Shown here in pieces: positions 10,179 through 19,552 of a stretch of DNA of 64,000 bases. The notes beneath the pieces are model-generated. The model made no database searches. It saw only the letters and a list, made by a program, of their open reading frames with translations, and was not told where the DNA came from. The DNA is taken from contig NZ_JBDPLH010000007.1 in the NCBI RefSeq assembly GCF_040187885.1, positions 62,001 through 126,000 on the forward strand, given 5' to 3'. Both the position numbers and the translations under genes were made by a program. How positions within the stretch are numbered: position 1 is the first letter of the stretch; each line of letters opens with the position of its first letter. The DNA comes from Roseateles_E cavernae (GTDB taxonomy: Bacteria; Pseudomonadota; Gammaproteobacteria; Burkholderiales; Burkholderiaceae_C).

Positions 10179-11464
10179 TGAAGCGCTTGCTGATGATCGC
10201 CTATCACTTCCCGCCGCTGGCGGGCAGCAGCGGCATACAGCGCAGCCTGCGCTTTGCCCAGCAATTGCCCAGCCATGGTTGGCAGCCCGCCGTGCTGAGC
10301 GTCAACACCCGGGCCTATGAACAGACCGGCGCCGATCTGCTCGCCGAACTCCCGGCCGATCTCGAGGTGGTGCGGGCCTTTGCGCTGGATGCCAGCCGCC
10401 ACCTGGCCATTGCCGGGCGCTACCCGGGCTGGCTGGCGCGGCCGGATCGCTGGCTGAGCTGGCTGCTCGGCGCGGTGCCCGCCGGCCTGGCCATGATCAG
10501 GCGCCACCGGCCCGCAGCGATCTGGAGCACCTATCCGATTGCGAGCGCCCATCTGCTGGGCCACAGCCTGGCGCGCCTGAGCGGCCTGCCCTGGGTGGCC
10601 GACTTCCGCGACCCGATGGCCCATGAGGGCTATCCAGCCGATGCCAGGACCTGGCAAAGCTATCTGAGCGTCGAGAAGAAAGTGTTCTCCCGGGCGAGCC
10701 GGGCGGTCTTCTCAACGCCCGGTGCAGCCCACCTGTACCGGCAGCGCTACCCGGTGCAGGCTGAGCGCATCCGGGTGATCGAGAACGGCTATGACGAAGA
10801 CGCCTTCCGGCGGGCCGCTGAGCAGCCACACGGCGCGGCATTGAACCCCGGCAGCCTGACCCTGCTGCACAGCGGTATCGTCTACCCCGAATGGCGCAAT
10901 CCAAGCGGGCTGTTCGAGGCGCTGCAGCGCCTGCTGAGCGCTGGTGCCATCCGGCCGCAGACGCTGCGGCTGCGCTTTCGGGCCCCGGTTCATGATCGTT
11001 GGCTGGCCGATCTGGCCGAGCGTCATGGCTTGGGCTTCATGGTCGAGATCCTGCCGCCGCTGCCCTATATCGAAGCGCTGACGGAGATGCTGGCCGCCGA
11101 CGCCTTGCTCGCCCTGCAGTCGGCCGATTGCAATGATCAGGTGCCGGCCAAGGTCTATGAATACCTGCGTGCGCGCAAAGCGATCCTGGGATTGACCGAC
11201 CCTCAGGGCGACACGGCCGGCCTTCTGCGTGCCGCCGCGATGGGTCCGGTCTGCGCGCTGGAAGCCCCTGCGGAGCGGATTGCCGAGGCCTTGCTGGCCC
11301 TGCTTGCGGAGCTGAACAACGGCGCTTCGCCCGTGGTCAATGACCGCCTGATCGGTGCGGCCTCGCGCGAGGCGCGGACCGCAGCCCTGGCCGGACTGCT
11401 GAACGAAGTAACCGCCGCTGCGGATTCGCCCCGCAGCCTCAACTCGAACCCATCAAAGCCATGA
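10178..11464 (+). CDS. Glycosyltransferase, GT4-like
   Basis: A GT-B glycosyltransferase of about 428 residues. The N-terminal domain starts with LLMIAYHFPPLAGSSGIQRS, typical of GT4-like proteins in polysaccharide loci. The C-terminal part has DCNDQVPAKVYEYLRARKAIL, the region that binds the nucleotide sugar. DFRDPM sits near residue 150. An in-frame GTG at 10175 precedes the ATG at 10178; the ATG overlaps the aminotransferase stop (TGATG). It is a cytoplasmic enzyme that would add one sugar to the lipid-linked repeat unit. Donor and linkage cannot be read from the sequence. Confidence 0.83.
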   Translation: MKRLLMIAYHFPPLAGSSGIQRSLRFAQQLPSHGWQPAVLSVNTRAYEQTGADLLAELPADLEVVRAFALDASRHLAIAGRYPGWLARPDRWLSWLLGAVPAGLAMIRRHRPAAIWSTYPIASAHLLGHSLARLSGLPWVADFRDPMAHEGYPADARTWQSYLSVEKKVFSRASRAVFSTPGAAHLYRQRYPVQAERIRVIENGYDEDAFRRAAEQPHGAALNPGSLTLLHSGIVYPEWRNPSGLFEALQRLLSAGAIRPQTLRLRFRAPVHDRWLADLAERHGLGFMVEILPPLPYIEALTEMLAADALLALQSADCNDQVPAKVYEYLRARKAILGLTDPQGDTAGLLRAAAMGPVCALEAPAERIAEALLALLAELNNGASPVVNDRLIGAASREARTAALAGLLNEVTAAADSPRSLNSNPSKP

Positions 11465-12546
11465 GCTGGACTCTTCACCCGATCACCGACTTCCCGAGGC
11501 ATGCCGCCCGCTGGGATCAACTGAGGCAGTCGCTCGGGCACGCGGTCTTTCTCGAGTCGACCTTTTTGCTTCCCTTGCTGGAAGAGTTCGGCGCCGGACA
11601 GGAACTGCTGCTCGCGCTGCAAGCGGACGACGATGGCAAGGCGCTGCGGGCCGGTGCGATCGTGCGCCGCTTCAACTTCGGACGCTGGGAGACCTTTCAG
11701 CCCTCGCAACTGCCACTTGGCTGCTGGATGTCGTCCGTCACCGACCAGTCTTTGGAGCAACAGGCGAAGAACCTGCTCGAAGCGCTTCCCGGATTGGCGC
11801 TGAGCCTCGGGCTGACACAGCTTGACTCCATGCTGCTGCACCGCCCCACCGACAGCGCCAGCCTGAGGACGCAAGACTATATCGAGACCGCCTGGGTCGA
11901 TGTCGACGGCAGCTTCGAGGCCTACTGGGAGTCGCGGGGCAAGAACCTGCGCCAGAACAGCAAGAAGCAGCGCAACAAGCTGGCCACCGAGGGCTTGGAA
12001 ACCAGGCTGGAGTGTCTCGAAGAACCGGCGGATGTGGCCCAGGCCATCGCCGACTACGGTGCGCTGGAGAGTGCGGGCTGGAAGGCGGCCGACGGCACGG
12101 CCATCCATCCCGACAATGCCCAGGGCCGCTTCTACCGCAAGATGCTAGAGAACTTCTGCGCACAGGGGCGCGGCCGCATCTACCGCTATCGATTCGGCGA
12201 CAAGGTCGTGTCCATGGATCTGTGCATCGAGAGCGGGGCCGTCATCGTGATCCTGAAGACGGCCTATGACGAAAGCTACCGGACCGTCTCGCCGTCAACG
12301 CTGATGCGCCAGGAGCAGTTCCAGCAGCTGTTCGAGCAAGCCCGCCACCGGCGCATCGAGTTCTACGGCAAGGTCATGGAGTGGCATACCCGCTGGACCG
12401 ACAAGGCGCGGCCCATCTACCACGCCACCTGCTACCGCTGGCCGCTGATCGGCACCGTGCATGCCCAGCTGGCCCGCCACAGGCAGCGCGTCGCGGCGCG
12501 CCGGCAACCGGCGGCGGCCGATGCCCCGACGGCCCACAAGGAGTGA
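11461..12546 (+). CDS. GNAT-fold acyltransferase (CelD/BcsL, Acetyltransf_6 type)
   Basis: A 361-residue protein of the CelD/FemAB-like GNAT superfamily. The central motif KNLRQNSKKQRNKL (about 160-173) is the basic stretch typical of this family. The C-terminal half (GRIYRYRFGDKVVSMDLC, then IEFYGKVMEWHTRW) forms the acyl-donor fold. It is coupled to the glycosyltransferase before it by an ATGA overlap. A likely role is N- or O-acylation of a sugar, perhaps of the amino group made by the DegT enzyme, but neither donor nor acceptor is known. It is distinct from the FemAB protein at 42.3 kb. Confidence 0.75.
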   Translation: MSWTLHPITDFPRHAARWDQLRQSLGHAVFLESTFLLPLLEEFGAGQELLLALQADDDGKALRAGAIVRRFNFGRWETFQPSQLPLGCWMSSVTDQSLEQQAKNLLEALPGLALSLGLTQLDSMLLHRPTDSASLRTQDYIETAWVDVDGSFEAYWESRGKNLRQNSKKQRNKLATEGLETRLECLEEPADVAQAIADYGALESAGWKAADGTAIHPDNAQGRFYRKMLENFCAQGRGRIYRYRFGDKVVSMDLCIESGAVIVILKTAYDESYRTVSPSTLMRQEQFQQLFEQARHRRIEFYGKVMEWHTRWTDKARPIYHATCYRWPLIGTVHAQLARHRQRVAARRQPAAADAPTAHKE

Positions 12547-12551
12547 AACCG

Positions 12552-13538
12552 ATGGCCCACCCCAAGATCGCTGTCATCATTCCGTTCTTCCAGCGCAAGA
12601 CCGGCGTCCTCGCCCGCTCGCTGGCCTCGATCGCCGCACAGGCCTACCCGTCGGAGCGCCTGTATGTGCTGGTTGTCGATGACGGCTCGCCCTGCCCGGC
12701 CGAGCAGGAGCTGCGCGAGCATCCGCCGGCGGAGAGCCTGCGCATCACCGTGCTGCAGCAGGCCAATGCCGGCCCCAACGAGGCCCGCAACACCGCGCTG
12801 GCGGCACTGGAGCCCGGCACCGATCTGGTCGCCTACCTGGACTCCGATGACGAATGGATAGGCGAGCACCTGGCCCGGGCCGTGAAGGCCCTGGACGCCG
12901 GCTACAGCGCCTATTTCGCCAATCTGTTTCATCTCGGCGACTCGACCAACGAGTTCGACAAGGCCAAGCGCGTCCGCCATGAGGACCACCCCAGTGTCGC
13001 GGGCGACCCCAGCCTGCGCGCCTACCAGGGCGATATGGTCCACCAGATCGCCACGGCCAACATCATCTTCATGCCTTCGCTGGTGATACGGGTCGACGCG
13101 CTGGGGCAGGCGCGCTTTCCGCTGGCGCACCGCCATGGCGGCGGCGACTATCTGTACTGGATGGACCTGATACGCCACGGCGCGCGCTTCGTCTACTCGA
13201 CCGCGCCCGAGGTGCGCTGCGGCCAGGGCATCAATATGTGGTACGGCAGCGGCTGGGGCACCGACGGCCTGGCGATGCGCATCGTCGACGAGGCGCGTTT
13301 TCGTCGCAAGGTGCTGGAGCAGCATGCGCGCACCGAGGACACCAAGCGCAGCCTGCGGCAGCGCCTGGCCGAGCTGCAGAGCGGCATGCTGCAGGATGTG
13401 GTGCACCGCCTGCGCCATCGCAAGCCGGTGCATTGGCACACGGTGCGGCTGTTCTTCCGCGAGAACCCGCCGAGCCTGCGCATGCTGAGTCATCTGGCCC
13501 AGGTGCTCGGCTCCAAACTCACAGGCACCAAGGCATGA
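12552..13538 (+). CDS. Glycosyltransferase family 2
   Basis: A GT-A glycosyltransferase of 328 residues. The nucleotide-binding N-terminus is KIAVIIPFFQRKTGVLARSL, followed by LVVDDGSP and the metal-binding DSDDEW (about 95-100). The start is the ATG at 12552; the frame is open further upstream, but inside the previous gene. The spacing of 5 bp from the GNAT stop and the ATGA overlap with the flippase place it in the operon. It should add a sugar to the repeat unit on the cytoplasmic side. Confidence 0.87.
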   Translation: MAHPKIAVIIPFFQRKTGVLARSLASIAAQAYPSERLYVLVVDDGSPCPAEQELREHPPAESLRITVLQQANAGPNEARNTALAALEPGTDLVAYLDSDDEWIGEHLARAVKALDAGYSAYFANLFHLGDSTNEFDKAKRVRHEDHPSVAGDPSLRAYQGDMVHQIATANIIFMPSLVIRVDALGQARFPLAHRHGGGDYLYWMDLIRHGARFVYSTAPEVRCGQGINMWYGSGWGTDGLAMRIVDEARFRRKVLEQHARTEDTKRSLRQRLAELQSGMLQDVVHRLRHRKPVHWHTVRLFFRENPPSLRMLSHLAQVLGSKLTGTKA

Positions 13539-14986
13539 GCCTGACCGTACGCGGGGCCTTGCTGTGGTCGTTTGCCGAGCGCTACACCAGCCTGGGCGTC
13601 ACCATCGTCAGCACGATGCTGCTGGCCCGGCTGTTGACGCCGGCCCAGGTCGGCATCTTCTCGCTGTGCGCGGCGGTCACCGCCGTCGCCGGCATCCTGC
13701 GCGACTTCGGCGTCAGCGAGTACCTGATCCAGGAGAAGGAGCTGGACCGCAGCAAGTTGCGCGCGGCCTTTGGCGTGGCCATCCTGATCGGCTGGGGCAT
13801 AGGCGCGAGCGTCTTCCTGAGCCGGGGCTTTGTCGCGGACTATTTCAAGGAGCCCGGCGTCGGCCAGGTGCTGGCGGTCCTGTCGCTGAACTTCCTGATC
13901 CTGCCCTTCGCCTCGCCCGCTTTCGCGCTGCTGAGCCGCGAGATGGCCTTCCGCAAGATCTTCGTGGTGCAGACCGTCAGCAACACGGTGCAGTCGGCGG
14001 CGGCCGTGGGCCTGGCTTATGCCGGCCACGGCTATATGAGCCTGGCCTGGGCGCCGGTCATCAGCATCCTGGTGCAGACCCTGATGCTGAGTTATATGCG
14101 GCCCCGCGATTCGCTGATGCTGCCCAGCCTGCGCGGCACGCGCCAGGTGCTGAGCTACGGCTCGATGTTCGTCAGCTCACGGGTCATCGAGACCCTGACC
14201 CGCAACGCCCACGAGTTCATCATCGGCAAGCAGTTCGGCTTCACCGCCGTCGGCCTGTTCAGCCGGGCCTTCGGGCTGATCGAGCTGTTCTACTCGAACT
14301 TCACGGCCGCCGTGCTGCGGGTGACGACCCCGGCCTTCGCCAACGACCATCGCGGCGGCAACGATCTGCCGGCCCGCTACGCGATCGGCACCTCAATGCT
14401 GACCGTGATCGCCTGGCCCTTCTTCGGCTATGTCGCGCTGATGTCCAGCGAGATCATTCTGGTGCTGTTCGGTTCGCAGTGGCTGGCCGCCGCGCCGATC
14501 GCCAGTGCGCTGGCGCTGTCCGTGATGCCCAACTACCTGACCGCGATGGGCCCCAGCCTGCTGGCGGCGACCGGGCATGTCAAGCGCCGCCTGCTGATCA
14601 CGATGGCCTATGCCCCGATACATCTGCTGGCCATCCTGAGCGCCAGCCAGTGGGGGCTGAATGCGATGGCCGCCGCCTTCGGCATCAGCAGCCTGGTCGC
14701 GCTGGCGATCTATGCGCACCAGCTGCCCCGCGTGCTCGGCTGCCGTGTCGGCCAGCTCTTCGGTGCCAGCAGCAAGAGCGCGCTCGTCGCGCTGCCCTGC
14801 ATCGGCGCGCAGGCGCTGGTTCGCGAGCTCTGCCAGGCCTACCGGCTCAATGGCTTCACCAGCCTGGTGCTGGTCGGTGTGGCCGCCGTGCTGGTCTGGT
14901 TTGTCGTGGCCCGCCTCGCCGGCCATCCGGCCTACCGGGAAATTGCCCGCTTCGCGCAGACCCGCTGGCAGCGCAAGCCCGCCTGA
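13535..14986 (+). CDS. Lipopolysaccharide/oligosaccharide flippase, Wzx (MOP superfamily)
   Basis: A 483-residue integral membrane protein with about 12-14 hydrophobic segments, starting SLTVRGALLWSFAERY. The N-terminal block (TMLLARLLTPAQVGIFSL) is characteristic of polysaccharide-synthesis flippases of the MOP superfamily. It would move the undecaprenyl-linked repeat unit to the periplasm for polymerisation. The ATG overlaps the GT2 stop by 4 bp. It is the only flippase in the window, so it probably serves the whole locus together with the O-ligase/Wzy-like protein at 25.7 kb. Confidence 0.88.
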   Translation: MSLTVRGALLWSFAERYTSLGVTIVSTMLLARLLTPAQVGIFSLCAAVTAVAGILRDFGVSEYLIQEKELDRSKLRAAFGVAILIGWGIGASVFLSRGFVADYFKEPGVGQVLAVLSLNFLILPFASPAFALLSREMAFRKIFVVQTVSNTVQSAAAVGLAYAGHGYMSLAWAPVISILVQTLMLSYMRPRDSLMLPSLRGTRQVLSYGSMFVSSRVIETLTRNAHEFIIGKQFGFTAVGLFSRAFGLIELFYSNFTAAVLRVTTPAFANDHRGGNDLPARYAIGTSMLTVIAWPFFGYVALMSSEIILVLFGSQWLAAAPIASALALSVMPNYLTAMGPSLLAATGHVKRRLLITMAYAPIHLLAILSASQWGLNAMAAAFGISSLVALAIYAHQLPRVLGCRVGQLFGASSKSALVALPCIGAQALVRELCQAYRLNGFTSLVLVGVAAVLVWFVVARLAGHPAYREIARFAQTRWQRKPA

Positions 14987-15006
14987 GCCGAGTCCGGACA
15001 TCCGCC

Positions 15007-16209
15007 ATGCTCAAGACCGTCGCCTACCTGATACGTTCCTTCCCCGAGCCCAGCGAAACCTTCATCGCCGAGGAAGCCGCGTCTTTGCTGGACGCCGGTG
15101 TGCGTCCCTGCATCCTCCATCTGCAGAGCGGCAATGCGACGGTCCTGCATCCTGCGGCCCAGACCCTGCTCGACAAGGCCTTGCGCCTGCGGATCCGGAC
15201 GGCCCAACCCGCAGCCATCATCGCGAACCTGGTCCGCTGGATGGGCGTGGCTCCAATCCGAACCCTGCGTACCCTGAGCAAGGCGCTGCGCCACCCGAGC
15301 CGCTGGTGCTACTTCCAATCGCTCGGCCCCGCCTGGTGGTGCCGGCAGCAGGGCGTCGACTTCCTGCACGCGCATTTCGCCGATGTGAACTTCCAGTACG
15401 CGGCCTGCATCTCGGCCTGGAGCGGTATTCCCTTCGGCGTCACCACCCACGGCTACGACCTTCGCGAGGAGCCGCTTGGACGCGAGGGCGCCAGCGAGCT
15501 CTACCGTCAGGCCGACGCCGTCGTGACCATCAGCGAGTACAACCGCCGCCATATGCTGCAGTGCTATGGGCTGCCGGAAGCGAAGATCAGCGTCGTGCAT
15601 TGCGGCATCGACGTCGAGCGCTTCGCCTTTCTGGCACGCTCGGCGCCGGCCGCCGGTGTGCCCTTGCGGCTGCTCAATGTGGGCCGGCTGGCGCCCGAGA
15701 AGGGGCAGGACCTGCTGCTGCAGGCGCTGGCCCGGCTGCGCCAGCAAGGGCTGCGGCTGCATCTGGACATCGTCGGCGGCGGCGAGCTGGAACAGGCGCT
15801 CAAGGCACTGGCTGCCGAGCTGGGCCTGGCCGACTGCGTCAGCTTTCACGGCGTGCAGCCCGAGCAGGTGGTCAGGCAGTTGCACCAGCGCGCCGATGTG
15901 TTCGTGCTGCCCTCCCGGGCCGAGGGGCTGCCGGTCGCCTGCATCGAGGCGATGGCCATGGGCACGGTCAGCATTGCCAGCCGTATCACCGGCATCCCCG
16001 AGCTGATCGAGCATGGCGTCAGTGGTCTGCTCGTCGAGTCCGGGGATGTCACAGGCCTGGCCGAGGCCATAGCGGCGCTGCAGGCCGACCCGGCCATGGC
16101 GCAGCGCCTGCGGCTCGGCGGGCGGGCGACCGTGCTGGCCGGCTTTGATCGCCGCCAATGCACGCAGCAGCTCATCGGCATCTGGAGCCAACAGAACTCA
16201 TCGCATTAA
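15007..16209 (+). CDS. Glycosyltransferase family 4
   Basis: A 400-residue GT-B enzyme. The N-terminus AYLIRSFPEPSETFIAEE resembles colanic-acid-type glycosyltransferases. The C-terminal domain has LLNVGRLAPEKGQDLL and the donor-binding FVLPSRAEGLPVACIEAMAM with the E-x7-E pattern. The start is the ATG at 15007, 20 bp after the flippase stop; the frame is open upstream but over the flippase gene. It adds a sugar in the cytoplasm; specificity is unknown. Confidence 0.88.
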   Translation: MLKTVAYLIRSFPEPSETFIAEEAASLLDAGVRPCILHLQSGNATVLHPAAQTLLDKALRLRIRTAQPAAIIANLVRWMGVAPIRTLRTLSKALRHPSRWCYFQSLGPAWWCRQQGVDFLHAHFADVNFQYAACISAWSGIPFGVTTHGYDLREEPLGREGASELYRQADAVVTISEYNRRHMLQCYGLPEAKISVVHCGIDVERFAFLARSAPAAGVPLRLLNVGRLAPEKGQDLLLQALARLRQQGLRLHLDIVGGGELEQALKALAAELGLADCVSFHGVQPEQVVRQLHQRADVFVLPSRAEGLPVACIEAMAMGTVSIASRITGIPELIEHGVSGLLVESGDVTGLAEAIAALQADPAMAQRLRLGGRATVLAGFDRRQCTQQLIGIWSQQNSSH

Positions 16210-16262
16210 CTTTCTCTTATGTCCCCCGGGGCATCAAGGCCATATATGAAAGCACTTCCCAC

Positions 16263-17576
16263 ATGCGGCAACTGATCACGAGACTGAAGAACTGGCGCTG
16301 GGACCGGCAGAAGGAACAGGCGATGCGCGACTGGGCACAGTCGCGCCGCCAGCGACAAGCCGGCTCCAGCCAGCCAGCACAGCAGCTTGTCTTCCTCTGC
16401 GAGGAGTTCTTCCATCCCGATCTGCGCGGCTTTGGCGGCTTTGGCAAGACGGTCAAGAATATCGCCGACCACTACAACGGCGAGGCCAAAGATGACACCC
16501 GGGTCGTGCTGGCCTACCCCAAGGTCTCCGATCTGGTCAGCCTGCCCGAGGTGCGAACCTATCACCAGACCAGCGTCGTGCTGCGCCCCGATGAATCCCG
16601 GCCGGCCATCGCGACCCTCGATGCCTATGCCGACCTGATCGCGGGCCTGAGTCCGCGTGTGCTGATCTCGATCGACTGGTATCCCAGCTATGCCGTCCCG
16701 AGCTACGGGCTGAACACAACGCCGTTGATCATCTGGATCCATGATCCGCGCGACCGGGAAGAGTGGGAGAAGATCGCCGAGGTCGCCGATGAGATGCACT
16801 TCCAGGGCCTGCAATCGGCCGAGCAGCTGATTGCACGCGCACGGGAAAAGAGCGTGTCCATCAAGCGGCTGTTCGAGCTCCAGCAACTGCTGCCACGCAA
16901 GATCGTTTTCGCCACCACGGCACGGACCCTGCTGCCGCGTGCCGAGCGCACCTATGCGATGAAACCGGTATCCGCCTACTGGCTGCCCAATCCGATCGAG
17001 ATCCCGGAGGTCGACAGCATCGAGTTCTCGGACAAGCCCAGCCTGCTCTATCTCGGTCGTCTCGACGCGGTCAAGCGCCCCTGGATCGCGTTCGAGCTGG
17101 CCAAACGCCATCCGGACATCGACTTCCTGATCGCCGGTCAGGCCCATAACGTCGAGCTGATGACCCCCTGGATCGAGCGCTACCAGCACCTGCCGAACCT
17201 GAAGCTGCTCGGCCATGTCGACGGCCCGGCCAAGGACAGGCTGCTGCGCAGCTGCTGGGGCGTGCTGAACACCAGCGTGCACGAGGCCGAGCCCGTCAGC
17301 TTCCTCGAGGCTTTCTCCTATGGCAAGTGTGTGGTGTCCTGCCACGACCCCGATTTCGAGGTGACGAATTTCGGCTACTTCACCGGCGAGGTGCGCGGCG
17401 AGGGGCTGGACGAGGAAGCGCTGAGCCGCTTCGATGAGCAGATCCGGAAACTCGTCGCCGACCCGCAGCAAAGACTGGAGAAGGGCCGGCTCGGTCGCGA
17501 AGAGATGATGAAGAACCATACCTTCGCCAGCTTCCGAAGCCATCTGCAAACCATTCTGGAGACCGAAGGTCTCTGA
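16263..17576 (+). CDS. Glycosyltransferase, GT4-like
   Basis: A 437-residue GT-B type protein. The C-terminal domain shows SLLYLGRLDAVKRPWIAFEL and a donor-site region VHEAEPVSFLEAFSYGKCVV. The N-terminal 45 residues are basic and helical (RLKNWRWDRQKEQAMRDW). The frame is open upstream to 16158, but starting at 16263 avoids a long overlap with the previous gene; an ATG further down is possible. FGGFGKTVKNIADHY near residue 60 marks the acceptor domain. It is less close to well-known GT4 groups than its neighbours. Confidence 0.8.
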   Translation: MRQLITRLKNWRWDRQKEQAMRDWAQSRRQRQAGSSQPAQQLVFLCEEFFHPDLRGFGGFGKTVKNIADHYNGEAKDDTRVVLAYPKVSDLVSLPEVRTYHQTSVVLRPDESRPAIATLDAYADLIAGLSPRVLISIDWYPSYAVPSYGLNTTPLIIWIHDPRDREEWEKIAEVADEMHFQGLQSAEQLIARAREKSVSIKRLFELQQLLPRKIVFATTARTLLPRAERTYAMKPVSAYWLPNPIEIPEVDSIEFSDKPSLLYLGRLDAVKRPWIAFELAKRHPDIDFLIAGQAHNVELMTPWIERYQHLPNLKLLGHVDGPAKDRLLRSCWGVLNTSVHEAEPVSFLEAFSYGKCVVSCHDPDFEVTNFGYFTGEVRGEGLDEEALSRFDEQIRKLVADPQQRLEKGRLGREEMMKNHTFASFRSHLQTILETEGL

Positions 17577-17581
17577 TCGCC

Positions 17582-19537
17582 ATGCAGGGCTTACGCAACG
17601 ATATCCAGGCCTTGCGCGGCTTGGCCGTGCTGGTGGTGCTGCTCTACCACGTCCAGATCGGTGGCGTGGAGGCCGGCTATCTGGGTGTCGACATCTTCTT
17701 CGTGATCTCCGGCTATCTGATCACGACCCTGGTCGCTGCGGGCATTCAGCGCGGTGACTTCCGGCTGGCGGACTTCTACCTGCGGCGCGCCAAGCGTCTG
17801 CTGCCGGCTGCCTATCTGACCATCCTGCTCACCGCCTTGCTGGCCCCCTGGTTCCTGAATCGCCAGGAGCTGCATGACTTCGCGCTGCAGGTGCTGGGCT
17901 CGGTCAGTTTCACCGCCAATATGGTGCTGTGGCAGCAGACCGGCTACTTCGAAGGCGCGAGCGACCTCAAGCCGCTGCTGCATATGTGGTCGCTGTCGCT
18001 GGAGGAGCAGTACTACATGCTGCTGCCTGCCGCACTGCTGCTGCTGCGCCGGTCCTGGTGGAAACCGGCCGTGCTGGCCGCGCTGCTGATCAGCCTGGGG
18101 CTGTGCGTGCTCGGCACCGAATACAAGCCGGTCGCGACCTTCTATCTGCTGCCCACGCGCGCCTGGGAGTTGCTGATCGGATCGATAGCGGCCCTGCTGG
18201 TCATCGGCCATGCCCAGCCCGAGCGCCTCGCCACTGCGCCGCCGCTGCGCCTGTTGTTCTATCCCGCGCTGCTGACCCTGCTGGTCCTGCCTTTCTATCC
18301 CGTGCAGGCCAGCCATCCGGGCCCGGCCGCATTCGTGATCTGTCTGGCGACCCTGCTGGTGATACTGAGGCGCCACGCCGGCCTGGAACAGCTGCGCCTG
18401 ACCCGGGGTTTCGCGCGCATCGGCGATATGTCCTACTCGCTCTACCTGGTCCACTGGCCCATCGTGGCCCTGATCAAGAATGCCTGGGTCGGCCCGGATG
18501 GCGCCCTGGCGCTGTCGCTGCGGCTCACGGCCCTGCTGCTGGCGTTCGCGGCGGCCTATCCGATGTACCGCTTCGTCGAGGAACCGCTGCGGCGCGCGCA
18601 GCTGCGCTGGACGGCGGGTGCGCTGGCGAAGACGGCGGCGGTCTCGCTGCTGCTGGTGCTGATCGCTCCGCTGAGTTTGTACGCGACGCGATCCTCGGTC
18701 GACTTCCAGCAGATACGCAAGGTCAATTTCGGCCTCGATGCCGCCTGCGACCAGAACACGCCCTATGTCGCCAAGCCAGAATGCAGCAGCGCACCCAAGC
18801 CCAAGGTTCTGGTGTGGGGAGACTCCTACGCGATGCATCTGCTGCCAGGTCTGCTGGCCTTGCCGGAGCTGGGAGGCGTGGCGCAAGCGACCCGTTCCAA
18901 CTGCGGCCCCTTGCTCGATATCGGACCGCAGCGTCTTCTGAACCCCAGACCAGGTCCCGTCTATGACCGCGAATGGGCCCTGCAATGCATGGAGTTCAAC
19001 CGGGCGGTCCTCGACGCCATTCGAAGCACCGAGTCGATCAAGACCGTCGTCCTGTCCAGTCCCTTGTCGCAGTACACCGATGGCACGAAATGGATCAATC
19101 TGGTGGCGGGCGAAACCGGCGTCACCGCCGAGCAACCAGCTCTGAGTCAAGCCGCCAAGGCGCTGCTTGCAACCGCCGCCGAACTGCGGGCCGCTGGCAA
19201 GAAGGTCGTGCTGATCGCCCCGCCCCCCAGCGCCGACTTCAATATCGGCGCCTGCCTGGAACGGCGCTTGAGCGGGCGCATCGCACTGGGCGGCTACGAG
19301 GGATGCGAGGTGCCGCTGGACATCTACCGCGACAAGCGCGCGGCCGTGATCGAGCTGCTGGATGCTGTCGAGCGCGGCGGGCTTGAGGTCATACGGTTCG
19401 ACCGCTTCCTCTGCGGCGCGCAAAGCTGCAAGACACAGATCGACGGTACGATGATTTACCGTGACTCGGGTCACCTCTCCCATGAGGGATCGCGCTTGCT
19501 GGCCAGGCAGATGAACTGGGCGCAACACATCAGATAA
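17582..19537 (+). CDS. Acyltransferase 3 fused to SGNH domain (OafA-like O-acetyltransferase)
   Basis: A 651-residue membrane O-acyltransferase. Residues 1-370 form an acyltransferase-3 domain with ~10-11 membrane segments, beginning NDIQALRGLAVLVVLLYH, in which the His is the conserved catalytic one. LGVDIFFVISGYLI and EEQYYMLLPA are further family blocks. Residues ~400-650 form a periplasmic SGNH domain: WGDSYAMHLLP supplies the Ser and DSGHLSHEG near the C-terminus the Asp/His pair. This two-domain layout is known for O-acetylation of O-antigens and exopolysaccharides. It starts 5 bp after the glycosyltransferase. Confidence 0.9.
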   Translation: MQGLRNDIQALRGLAVLVVLLYHVQIGGVEAGYLGVDIFFVISGYLITTLVAAGIQRGDFRLADFYLRRAKRLLPAAYLTILLTALLAPWFLNRQELHDFALQVLGSVSFTANMVLWQQTGYFEGASDLKPLLHMWSLSLEEQYYMLLPAALLLLRRSWWKPAVLAALLISLGLCVLGTEYKPVATFYLLPTRAWELLIGSIAALLVIGHAQPERLATAPPLRLLFYPALLTLLVLPFYPVQASHPGPAAFVICLATLLVILRRHAGLEQLRLTRGFARIGDMSYSLYLVHWPIVALIKNAWVGPDGALALSLRLTALLLAFAAAYPMYRFVEEPLRRAQLRWTAGALAKTAAVSLLLVLIAPLSLYATRSSVDFQQIRKVNFGLDAACDQNTPYVAKPECSSAPKPKVLVWGDSYAMHLLPGLLALPELGGVAQATRSNCGPLLDIGPQRLLNPRPGPVYDREWALQCMEFNRAVLDAIRSTESIKTVVLSSPLSQYTDGTKWINLVAGETGVTAEQPALSQAAKALLATAAELRAAGKKVVLIAPPPSADFNIGACLERRLSGRIALGGYEGCEVPLDIYRDKRAAVIELLDAVERGGLEVIRFDRFLCGAQSCKTQIDGTMIYRDSGHLSHEGSRLLARQMNWAQHIR

Positions 19538-19552
19538 GCAACATCAAGCAAA